Source of the DNA: Escherichia boydii
Lineage (GTDB): Bacteria; Pseudomonadota; Gammaproteobacteria; Enterobacterales; Enterobacteriaceae
DNA: 64,000 nt
Assembly (NCBI GenBank): GCA_041890495.1
Contig: CP169086.1
Span: forward strand, 3,162,001-3,226,000
Direction: 5' to 3'
Numbering within the stretch: position 1 is the first letter of the stretch; every line of letters begins with the position of its first letter. A program made the translations under genes and the position numbers. Below, piece by piece: positions 38,339 through 45,379 of the stretch. The notes beneath the pieces are model-generated. The model did no database searches and was not told where the DNA came from. It worked only from the letters and a program-made list of their open reading frames with translations.

Positions 38339-38491
38339 GCCATTTCCTGTGGGATCATGAACATGGTGCTCAGATTACAAAATCGGCCAGAATAATCAGC
38401 GCCAACCGGACTGAGTTATTGTCGTCTCATACCTAGCGAATTTGAAGATGCAATTGGCTTAGATCTTGAACCTGTAATCTATGACTTTTGA

Positions 38492-39027
38492 AAGGCGCCT
38501 CCACGCATCCGTTCATATCGTGATCATGCTGGAATACCTGCATAACTATACAACCAGGTCGTTTAAGCACGTGAGGATACAAGCAATTTCAAAAGCTTCC
38601 CTCCACCAGCAGACCCGGAACAGAGACTGTAGATGTTTTCCGCACTCAGTCTTTAGCCTCTTCATTTACAATGTTCCTTTTGGGACGGCATCAAACACTC
38701 TTGCTCACGGATAAAAATAGCCAACAACCTACTGATATTTATTAATTAATTATCGAAAGAGAAAATTTCTCTACGCACATGAAATTTAGGTTTTCGTTCG
38801 AAAACAAACCTAGTAATTCTTGCCTAAAATTCTCATTGAGAGACTTTTCAGACGGCGAATTAATGCCAATATCTTTATCCGAAGGTAAATTTTGTGATTA
38901 AAACTCTAAAATCAGACCTTATACACATTTGACAACCTATAGGCTGTATTATTGCTTTAACACCCTATACGTTGTTAAATTTGTTTAGAGATGCAAGTAT
39001 CAGGAGCAACCACAGCGGCTAACTTAT
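38492..39027. other. AT-rich non-coding region
   Basis: About 535 bp, strongly AT-rich. One frame of 77 codons (38481-38714) is open but looks like chance. The last part holds the promoter of the HipB-like gene: TTGACA at 38928-38933 and TATTAT at 38947-38952 lie 13 bp apart, closer than the usual 17. Confidence 0.45.
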
Positions 39028-39318
39028 ATGAATACGACTTACCCGATAAAACACCTTAATCAGTTACGTCCAATGTTGATTGGCTTTCGCAAAGAAAAAG
39101 GGCTAACACAGAAAGATGTTTCTCAGTATTTAGGAGTAACACAGCAGGCCTATGCCCGACTTGAATCTAATCCTGCTAGCGCTAGTTTTGAACGTTTGTT
39201 TAGAGTTTTTAGCAACTTAGGAATTGAACTTACCTTATCTTCAATACAACACTCAGCCCCAATAACTGAAGTGAAAAACGAATCTGAAAGCTCTCCGGCC
39301 AGACGGGAAAAATGGTGA
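39028..39318 (+). CDS. HipB-like XRE-family regulator, orphan
   Basis: 96 residues with a Cro/C1 helix-turn-helix: LRPMLIGFRKEKGLTQKDVS and QYLGVTQQAYARLESNPASA, then SFERLFRVFSNLGIELTLSS. This layout is that of HipB antitoxins. Normally a hipA kinase gene overlaps the stop; here only a frame of about 30 codons follows (39309-39398) with no HipA motif. The gene lies in AT-rich DNA and is probably the remainder of a hipBA unit or a plain regulator. Confidence 0.75.
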   Translation: MNTTYPIKHLNQLRPMLIGFRKEKGLTQKDVSQYLGVTQQAYARLESNPASASFERLFRVFSNLGIELTLSSIQHSAPITEVKNESESSPARREKW

Positions 39319-39509
39319 CGATGCATAGCCATCAGAGCATAGTTAGGAACTCTCGCTATGCTCGCCACAAATTGGCGAAGATACTTCATCCTTTGTATTG
39401 ATCAGCAACTGGATAAATTCCATTTAGACATGTGCGTATTTAGTAACTGGGATTGTGGGTAGATCGTAATGCTAAGTAGTTAAAAAAGAAGGACTATCTC
39501 CGCTTAGCT

Positions 39510-39561
39510 ATACAACTTTAATGTCATTTTTGATTTTAAATATACAACATTATTGTCACTT
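39510..39561 (+). promoter_or_regulatory. Tandem operator-like repeats before qorB
   Basis: TATACAACTTTAATGTCA at 39510 and TATACAACATTATTGTCA at 39542 are direct repeats 32 bp apart (three helical turns). Each contains ACA-N7-TGT. In E. coli qorB is divergent from the HxlR-type regulator gene ytfH; that gene is absent here, but the operator may remain. Binding protein is inferred, not shown. Confidence 0.5.
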
Positions 39562-39576
39562 CACAGGAGATTCATC

Positions 39577-40425
39577 ATGATCGCGATTACCGGCGCCACC
39601 GGCCAGCTTGGCCATCTCGTTATCGAACAGCTGTTGAAAACCGTACCGGCCAGCCAGATTGTGGCCATCGTACGTAACCCGGCGAAAGCGCAAGCCTTAA
39701 GCCAGCAGGGGATTGTGGTGCGTCAGGCAGACTACACGGATGAAGCCGCCTTCGCCGCTGCGCTGAGCGGCGTGGATAAACTGCTGCTGATCTCGTCCAG
39801 CGAAGTCGGCCAGCGCGCAACCCAGCACCAGAACGTAATTAACGCCGCCAAAACGGCAGGCGTGAAATTTATCGCCTACACCAGCCTGCTGCATGCGGAT
39901 ACCTCGCCGCTCGGCCTGCACGTTGAACACGTTGCCACTGAAAAAGCGCTGGCGGCGTCCGGGATTCCTTATGCCCTGCTGCGCAACGGCTGGTATACCG
40001 AAAACTACCTGGCGAGCGCGCCGCCAGCGCTGGAACACGGCGTGTTTATTGGTGCGGCAGGCGAAGGCAAAATTGCCTCTGCCACCCGCGCAGACTATGC
40101 CGCGGCGGCAGCCAAAGTGATTGCTGAAGAGGGCCATGAAGGCAAGGTGTATGAACTGGCGGGCGACCACGGCTGGACGCTGAACGAACTGGCGGCTGAA
40201 CTCAGCAAACAGAGCGGGAAGCCGGTCACCTACCAGAATCTCAGTGAAGCGGATTTTGCCGCCGCGCTGAAGAGCGTCGGCCTGCCTGCCGGTCTGGCCG
40301 ATATGCTGGCGGACTCCGATGTCGGGGCCTCCAAAGGCGGGCTCTTTGACGACAGCCATACGCTGAGCAAACTGATCGGGCGCGCCACCACGCCGCTGGC
40401 GCAGAGCATTAAAGCCATTCTGTAA
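39577..40425 (+). CDS. qorB: NAD(P)H:quinone oxidoreductase 2, QorB (YtfG)
   Basis: 282 residues from the ATG at 39577, with AGGAG upstream (the frame extends to 39553 without support). MIAITGATGQLGHLVIEQLL, the VRNPAKAQAL loop, KLLLISSSEVGQRA, LLRNGWYTENYL, and the C-terminal SEADFAAALKSVGLPAGLAD all match E. coli QorB closely as I recall it. It is an NmrA-type Rossmann protein that reduces quinones with NADPH. It marks the core-genome side of the biosynthetic cluster; in E. coli it lies near ytfE. Confidence 0.95.
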   Translation: MIAITGATGQLGHLVIEQLLKTVPASQIVAIVRNPAKAQALSQQGIVVRQADYTDEAAFAAALSGVDKLLLISSSEVGQRATQHQNVINAAKTAGVKFIAYTSLLHADTSPLGLHVEHVATEKALAASGIPYALLRNGWYTENYLASAPPALEHGVFIGAAGEGKIASATRADYAAAAAKVIAEEGHEGKVYELAGDHGWTLNELAAELSKQSGKPVTYQNLSEADFAAALKSVGLPAGLADMLADSDVGASKGGLFDDSHTLSKLIGRATTPLAQSIKAIL

Positions 40426-40521
40426 CGGCCTGACCGTTATCTCCCGCGGCCGGGTGATTCCCCTTACCCGGCCCGCACTTATGTGGCATTCTGTCCTCCC
40501 GACAGATACCGATATTCCGCA

Positions 40522-41235
40522 ATGTTGACTGTAATAAACACGGATTCCGCGCTCCCTTTTATTCACTCCGTAGAGATGGGCAACGTCGACGCTTTTCCCG
40601 CTCTGCGCTACTGCCTGGTCTCATTCACCGCGCGTGATTATCATGACGGGCTCTTTGATAAATGGGGCATCTCCTTTCCCGGCCCGCTCAACAGCGCCGT
40701 GGTAAAACGTAGGGCTGAGTATCTTGCGGCACGCTATGCCGCGCAACGGGTGCTGAAATCCTTCGGCTGTGACGCTACGCCGGGCAGCGCGCCGGACCGC
40801 TCTCCGGTGTGGCCTTCCGGCTGGCGGGGCAGCCTGTCACATTCTCATGAGTGGGCGCTGGCGGTCGTTGCGCCAGAGGCATCGGGCCTGACGCCGGGCG
40901 TCGACATTGAGTTGCTGGCACCCGAGATGATGCAGCGGACGGCGCATCTGTTTACCACACCGCAGGAGCGGGAGCGTCTTGCCGCCAGCCAGATCGACGA
41001 TGCCAGCGCGCTACTCATCACCTTTTCCGCGAAAGAGAGTCTCTATAAGGCGCTCTATCCTGAGGTTGGCCGCGCCCTCGATTTTGACGCGGCCCGCGTG
41101 TGCCACATCGCGCCTGAACGGCAAAGGATAGCCCTGGAGCTGACCCGGACGCTTTCCCCCCAACGCGTAAAGGGCAGCCGAATCCAGGGCTATTATCAGC
41201 TATCAGGCAACAGGGTTATCACGCTCATTGCCTGA
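40522..41235 (+). CDS. EntD/Sfp-type 4'-phosphopantetheinyl transferase
   Basis: 237 residues from the ATG at 40522 (a GTG at 40483 is also possible; neither has a good ribosome site). Motifs: the RAEYLAARYAAQRVL helix, SLSHSHEWALAVV, the Mg2+ motif GVDIELL and the FSAKESLYKALYP motif (WxxKEAxxK type). It moves the phosphopantetheine arm of coenzyme A onto carrier-protein serines. It converges on, and overlaps by 33 bp, the last gene of the biosynthetic operon, and should arm both ACP domains of the megasynthase. Confidence 0.9.
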   Translation: MLTVINTDSALPFIHSVEMGNVDAFPALRYCLVSFTARDYHDGLFDKWGISFPGPLNSAVVKRRAEYLAARYAAQRVLKSFGCDATPGSAPDRSPVWPSGWRGSLSHSHEWALAVVAPEASGLTPGVDIELLAPEMMQRTAHLFTTPQERERLAASQIDDASALLITFSAKESLYKALYPEVGRALDFDAARVCHIAPERQRIALELTRTLSPQRVKGSRIQGYYQLSGNRVITLIA

Positions 41236-42150
41236 CGTCAGCAAGGGAGCCAGGTACGCCATCACCATGTCGATCCCCTCCCCCGGACGGCGCAGCGGGT
41301 TATGCCCCTGACCGTGGGTCTCTTCCAGCCTCGCGCCGGGCCAGGCTTTTACCAGGCATTCCGCTTCGACCCGCAATACGATGTCATCGCTGCTGTCGTG
41401 AATTACAAGGGCGGGCTGATCGACCTGCTGCAGCCCCTCGTAAGCGTTAAAGCGCTGCCAGACCGCCTCGCCAATGCCAAAGTACCCTTCAATATACCGG
41501 CGCAGCCTCTGCTGCTGGCGTCCCGGGAGGTTCAGGATCGCGGCATATTTCGTGACCAGCCCGCTAAAGTGCGTCGGCGCGCCTACGATAACCAGCGCGC
41601 GGGTCCGCAATCCCGCCTTTACCGCATTAATGACGGATAACCCGCCAAACGAGTGCGCCACAATCGCGTCAAAACCGCCTTCCTGTTGCGCCAGTTGGTC
41701 AATGATTTCAATGAACTCGACGATGCTGCTCTGATGCCCTGCCGCGTTACCATGTGCAGGGGCGTCAAACCCGATGACCTGAAAGCCTTTTTCGACCAGC
41801 GCTTTGATCAGTCTGCCAAAGTGGGAAGCCCTCGACTCCCAGCCGTGGGCTAACAGCACGGTAGGTCCCGCGCTTCCCCAGCGGTACACCACCGCATGTT
41901 TACCATTGCTCAAAGGGAGAGACTCAATGCGGCTCGCCAGCGCCGTCATCTCTTTATCGCCTGCACGCGTCGGCACCCGGCGCGGCGTAAAAAACCGATT
42001 GCCCAGCCAGTCGGCGGTCGCCCCCGGCACAACCCGATCCATCAGACGAATTCCGACCTTCACGCATGAAACCATCGGCGAGCGCAGGTAGGCGGGTCCA
42101 CGATACTGCTGGTAGGCTTGCTCAATCAGACGATCAAATTGCTCACTCAT
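41203..42150 (-). CDS. Alpha/beta hydrolase of the biosynthetic cluster
   Basis: 315 residues from the ATG at 42150 (MSEQFDRLIEQAYQQY) with GGAGAG upstream. Alpha/beta-hydrolase fold: oxyanion region VLLAHGWESRASHFG, nucleophile elbow IVAHSFGGLSV (S in HSFGG), Asp in VIHDSSDDIV and His near the C-terminus in EETHGQGHNPL. It is the last gene of the operon and overlaps the hydroxylase gene by 8 bp. Since the megasynthase has no thioesterase, this protein may release the product, but it could also be an editing or resistance enzyme. Confidence 0.82.
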   Translation of the reverse strand: MSEQFDRLIEQAYQQYRGPAYLRSPMVSCVKVGIRLMDRVVPGATADWLGNRFFTPRRVPTRAGDKEMTALASRIESLPLSNGKHAVVYRWGSAGPTVLLAHGWESRASHFGRLIKALVEKGFQVIGFDAPAHGNAAGHQSSIVEFIEIIDQLAQQEGGFDAIVAHSFGGLSVINAVKAGLRTRALVIVGAPTHFSGLVTKYAAILNLPGRQQQRLRRYIEGYFGIGEAVWQRFNAYEGLQQVDQPALVIHDSSDDIVLRVEAECLVKAWPGARLEETHGQGHNPLRRPGEGIDMVMAYLAPLLTSGNERDNPVA

Positions 42151-43312
42151 GGGACTCTCCGGAAACACAGGGTACAGTGGAATTAACCGCGGATGATGCA
42201 GACTGTCGGATCAGGGCGCGCTCCGCGTCGCTGGCTACGAGTTCGTCCCAGTACGCGAGTTTTGCCTCCATTCGCTTAAACCACAGCGGTGGTATCAGCG
42301 CGTAAAATATATGGGCGACATACCCTTTTTCTATTCCCACCGCGTAGCTGTGCGCCTGCAAATTCCAGTATTCACGACGGGGATGGGTGTGATGATCGGA
42401 GTGGCGCGTCAGGTTCAGCAGACCGGCCGACGAGGCCCGGTTATTACAATCCCAGCTGTGTCGCGGCTCCACGCGCGTGCCGGGAAGGCGGACCAGACCG
42501 TAGTGCTGGATGTAATTCACCGTTTCAAACAGGAATTTAGAGACCAGCATGGTCACCAGACACGCCAGCGCGCCCCTGACGCCCGCCGCCATAAAGCAGA
42601 CCGCCACGATCAGCAGGCTCATCAGCACCCCGCGCGTTACCCGGTTCGCCAGCATGGCGCCGCGCCGGTTCTGATGTGAAAGCCGCTGCGCTTCCACCTG
42701 CCAGGATTCAACATACTGTGACAGAGAAGAGCGGATAAAGAAGCGATACACATTCTCCCCACGACGCGCCGTCGCGCCGTCCGCCGGGGTCGCCACGTTA
42801 GGATGATGCGAATAGACGTGTGAAATCGAAAACTGCGCATCGCCGACCAGCGCCAGAAGCCAGCGCCCGACCATCATCGCCATCAAACTGTGAGTTTTGT
42901 GGATAAGCTCATGGGCTACCACGGTGTTGGTGCTCATGGTATAGCCAGTGGAGGCCGCCGCCAGCAGCAGTTCCGGCACAGTAAGGTGATGTTGCCCCAT
43001 GATGTTGTAACCGGTCAGGGCGGTCAGCCAGGCGCCAAATCCGAGCAGATCGCCCGGAGCGGCCTGCCAGATAAGGGTAAACAACGCCAGCAGCGCGGCC
43101 GGAAGCTGTAAATACGGGATGATTTCCAGCAGCGCCGGAAGCCGGTAGTGGCGATCGGCGGTGTCGTGCGTGGTTGCGTTATCGAAGAAGACATAGCTCA
43201 GCGTCACGCAGAGCATGGAGACGACGATCCACACGCCGCCGAGCACGGTTGTGAGCGCGGTTAGCGGTAAAAAAACGCAGGGGACAAGGGCAAATCTCAG
43301 GTAACTCAACAT
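42143..43312 (-). CDS. AlkB/XylM-type membrane di-iron hydroxylase
   Basis: 389 residues with about six transmembrane helices. The eight-histidine motifs of AlkB-class enzymes are all present: HELIHK, HVYSHHPNVATPADGATAR, NYIQHYGL and LTRHSDHHTHPRREYWNL. These enzymes oxidise terminal methyl groups of alkanes or alkyl chains using O2 and electrons from a reductase. The gene for a matching ferredoxin-reductase lies directly upstream with a 7-bp overlap. In the cluster it is expected to hydroxylate or desaturate the fatty chain, possibly at the omega end. An AAGGAG site precedes the start. Confidence 0.9.
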   Translation of the reverse strand: MLSYLRFALVPCVFLPLTALTTVLGGVWIVVSMLCVTLSYVFFDNATTHDTADRHYRLPALLEIIPYLQLPAALLALFTLIWQAAPGDLLGFGAWLTALTGYNIMGQHHLTVPELLLAAASTGYTMSTNTVVAHELIHKTHSLMAMMVGRWLLALVGDAQFSISHVYSHHPNVATPADGATARRGENVYRFFIRSSLSQYVESWQVEAQRLSHQNRRGAMLANRVTRGVLMSLLIVAVCFMAAGVRGALACLVTMLVSKFLFETVNYIQHYGLVRLPGTRVEPRHSWDCNNRASSAGLLNLTRHSDHHTHPRREYWNLQAHSYAVGIEKGYVAHIFYALIPPLWFKRMEAKLAYWDELVASDAERALIRQSASSAVNSTVPCVSGESHE

Positions 43313-44361
43313 ACGGGCTCCTTATTGTTATGACTGTTTTTTGCACCGACCGGCGGCGAGAAGCAGTCCATTTCAAGCAAGTGGCTCATCACCCCTCCGG
43401 CGAGCAGCCTCTGCCGACACGCCTGCGCCAGCGCGGGATTGCCGCAAATCACGACGCGCCATTCGGCAACCGCCGTCCGGCGGGGATAGAGGGCGCGCCA
43501 GTCGTCCAGCCAGCAGGTAATGCGTCCTGCCAGCTCCAGCGCCTGAACCTCCCGCTCCCGGGATAACGCGTGCAGAAAGTGAAAACCGGGATGGCGCTGA
43601 CGCAGACGCTGCAGTTCCTGCAGGTCGAATGTGTCCTGCCGCCTGCGAACCGCGTGGATCAGCATGACCTCGCGGTGGGGATGACGCGCCAGCGCGGCGC
43701 GGACCAGACCCAGCGTCGTTCCCAGTCCCGAACCACTGGCGATAGCCAGCAGCGGACCGTTACCGTCATCCTGCTGGCCGAACTGCCCCCGGCAGTCTGA
43801 GAGCCACACCTTCCGTTCAATCCCCTGTTCATCACACAGCAGCGGGGAGAGTCGCCCCTCTTCACGGCGCGTGATATCCAGAACAATCTCTCGCCCCCGG
43901 CTCGGCCAGCTCACGGAAAAGCTCCGGATATCCTTATGCTTTTCGAGACAGACCTGAACGTATTGTCCAGGCTGAAAGGGCAACGCCTGCTCCGCCAGCA
44001 GCGTCACGCGCCATACCGTGGATGAGAGCGCAACAGCCCGCTTAACTCGCGCAGGCGTCCAGGAGGTAGATGCCGCGGCCAGCGTCAAATCCGATTCCGG
44101 CAGGCACTGGCATGCCAGCACGTGCCCGGCGGCAATTTCCTCCTGGCTGAGCAAATAGCTCAGGTCGACAAGCGAACGCACCTTGCCGCTCGTCACCCGG
44201 CAAAGGCAGGATTTACACGAGCCGACCTGGCAGCTATACGGCAGGGAAACGCCGGCGTTGATCGCGCTTTCGAGAAGCGTATGGCCGGGCGTCAGAGGGA
44301 AGACCCGCCCCTCAAGCGTCCCCTGAAAATGACCGCGTCGGGAAAACCATCTCTTCAGCAT
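43306..44361 (-). CDS. Ferredoxin-NAD(P)H reductase fusion, electron donor for the hydroxylase
   Basis: 351 residues from the ATG at 44361, preceded by GGGAG (a frame extension to 44397 overlaps the previous gene). N-terminal plant-type [2Fe-2S] ferredoxin domain with SLPYSCQVGSCKSCLCRV and a fourth cysteine in VLACQCLPES; then an FAD domain (FQPGQYVQVCLEKHKDIRSF) and an NAD domain (LLAIASGSGLGTTLGLVRAA). This is the architecture of XylA-type reductases, which feed XylM hydroxylases. Its position before the AlkB/XylM-like gene makes the pairing nearly certain. Confidence 0.92.
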   Translation of the reverse strand: MLKRWFSRRGHFQGTLEGRVFPLTPGHTLLESAINAGVSLPYSCQVGSCKSCLCRVTSGKVRSLVDLSYLLSQEEIAAGHVLACQCLPESDLTLAAASTSWTPARVKRAVALSSTVWRVTLLAEQALPFQPGQYVQVCLEKHKDIRSFSVSWPSRGREIVLDITRREEGRLSPLLCDEQGIERKVWLSDCRGQFGQQDDGNGPLLAIASGSGLGTTLGLVRAALARHPHREVMLIHAVRRRQDTFDLQELQRLRQRHPGFHFLHALSREREVQALELAGRITCWLDDWRALYPRRTAVAEWRVVICGNPALAQACRQRLLAGGVMSHLLEMDCFSPPVGAKNSHNNKEPVC

Positions 44362-44362
44362 C

Positions 44363-45379
44363 TTATTGCTCCCCGCACAGCAGCAGCCCGTCGTCAAAGA
44401 CGCTGCCCAACATCACTTTTCCGCCCACGGGCGCGGCAACGCTGACTGCCGCCAGCGACGCACCGTGGCTTTGATAGAAAAGAGTGGCGTGACTGATTTC
44501 ACCCTGTGCGCCGGTTGTCAGCCGCCACACCATGGACGGTGAACGCGCCTGAGCATCTTTCTGATAGGCGGCCAGCTTCAGAAGCTGCGGGTGCGCCGCC
44601 ACCAGCATGCCCTGCCCGTCCGGCAGGATATTGTCGACGCCATGCAGACCGCTGAAGCGCCCCAGCAGGACGGGCGCAGCCTCATTCGGCTGCCACGCCC
44701 AGCTGCTCACCGCGCCGCGGGTGGTTTCCGCCACATACAGACGCCCCAATTGTCGGTTGTAGTAAATGCCGTTCGCAAAATGCAGGTCATCGATCAGGGT
44801 ATGCAGCCCCGCCTCGTCTGCCAGCAGGACGCTGGACAGCGGCAGTCGCAGATAGTCCTCCACGCGTCCCGCGAATCCCGTCCACCGGTGGTCCCGCGTC
44901 AGCAGCCAGCGGGTTTTATCAATGACGCTGATATCATTGATGTTGTTTCCGACGGCGCGCGACAGGGCGGGCTGATACTCAAGACGCATCTGCGCGCGAT
45001 TAAAGCGAAACACGTCAATGCTGTCCTCCTGGGGACGGTGGTTCACCACGTAGACCCACGTCTCGCCCTCCTGCTGCCAGACGTCGATACCGTGTGGGAA
45101 GAAGGCATCCGGATAGTCGCCGGCCAGTCGCCGCGGCTGGTCGCTGCCGTTGAGATAATAGAGCGCGCCGGGCGCGCTGCCGTGCCGGTTGAGGCTACTG
45201 GCTATTGCCCCGCCATCCGATAAAGGAGCGATATCTTCCGCGCCCGCAATGCCGGTAATTTTTTGGCACTGTTCACCGCCGCGCTCCTGCACCTGATAAA
45301 ACAGTCCGGCATCGATCAGCAGATTAACCACGAACGCCAGCACGGCGCCCGCGAGGACAAAAATCGTCAGTTTTTTCAT
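44363..45379 (-). CDS. Paraoxonase/strictosidine-synthase-like six-bladed propeller protein
   Basis: 338 residues with one N-terminal membrane anchor (LTIFVLAGAVLAFVVNLLID). The rest reads like a PON1/arylesterase-type beta-propeller: GAEDIAPLSDGGAIASSLNR, FFPHGIDVWQ, NNINDISVIDK, LHFANGIYYNRQLGRLYVAE and LHGVDNILPDGQG, the repeated N/D loops that bind the central Ca2+. Such proteins hydrolyse lactones and esters. It overlaps the megasynthase stop by 4 bp (ATGA). Possible roles are opening or closing a lactone in the product, or self-protection. Confidence 0.75.
   Translation of the reverse strand: MKKLTIFVLAGAVLAFVVNLLIDAGLFYQVQERGGEQCQKITGIAGAEDIAPLSDGGAIASSLNRHGSAPGALYYLNGSDQPRRLAGDYPDAFFPHGIDVWQQEGETWVYVVNHRPQEDSIDVFRFNRAQMRLEYQPALSRAVGNNINDISVIDKTRWLLTRDHRWTGFAGRVEDYLRLPLSSVLLADEAGLHTLIDDLHFANGIYYNRQLGRLYVAETTRGAVSSWAWQPNEAAPVLLGRFSGLHGVDNILPDGQGMLVAAHPQLLKLAAYQKDAQARSPSMVWRLTTGAQGEISHATLFYQSHGASLAAVSVAAPVGGKVMLGSVFDDGLLLCGEQ

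Larger units (their letters stand above)
36022..38431. mobile_element. IS21-family insertion sequence
   Basis: 2410 bp with terminal repeats starting TATTAGACG (left) and TATGAGACG (right, minus strand), and further matching blocks TGGCGC and TCTGGCCG in both ends. It is flanked by a 6-bp target duplication CCTAGC (36016-36021 and 38432-38437). It carries istA and istB on the minus strand with a 4-bp overlap. The ATPase gene istB is frameshifted, so the element is probably inactive unless helped in trans. Confidence 0.88.
35914..38491 (+). pseudogene. Small gene interrupted by the IS21-family element
   Basis: Removing the insertion and one copy of its 6-bp target repeat joins 35914-36021 to 38438-38491 into an in-frame 53-codon gene: MTFMDEKMSVRIFRC, CPQPFVPRTICYYWP, then SEFEDAIGLDLEPVIYDF and TGA. 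Alternative starts are 35923 and 35935. Two or three cysteines in the first part could bind metal. I recognise no family. The continuity of the frame across the insertion is the only evidence that it was a gene. Confidence 0.45.

Noticed and set aside
38481..38714. 77-codon frame behind the IS21 element
   Set aside because: No ribosome site, no recognisable domain, and it overlaps the end of the better supported interrupted small gene.
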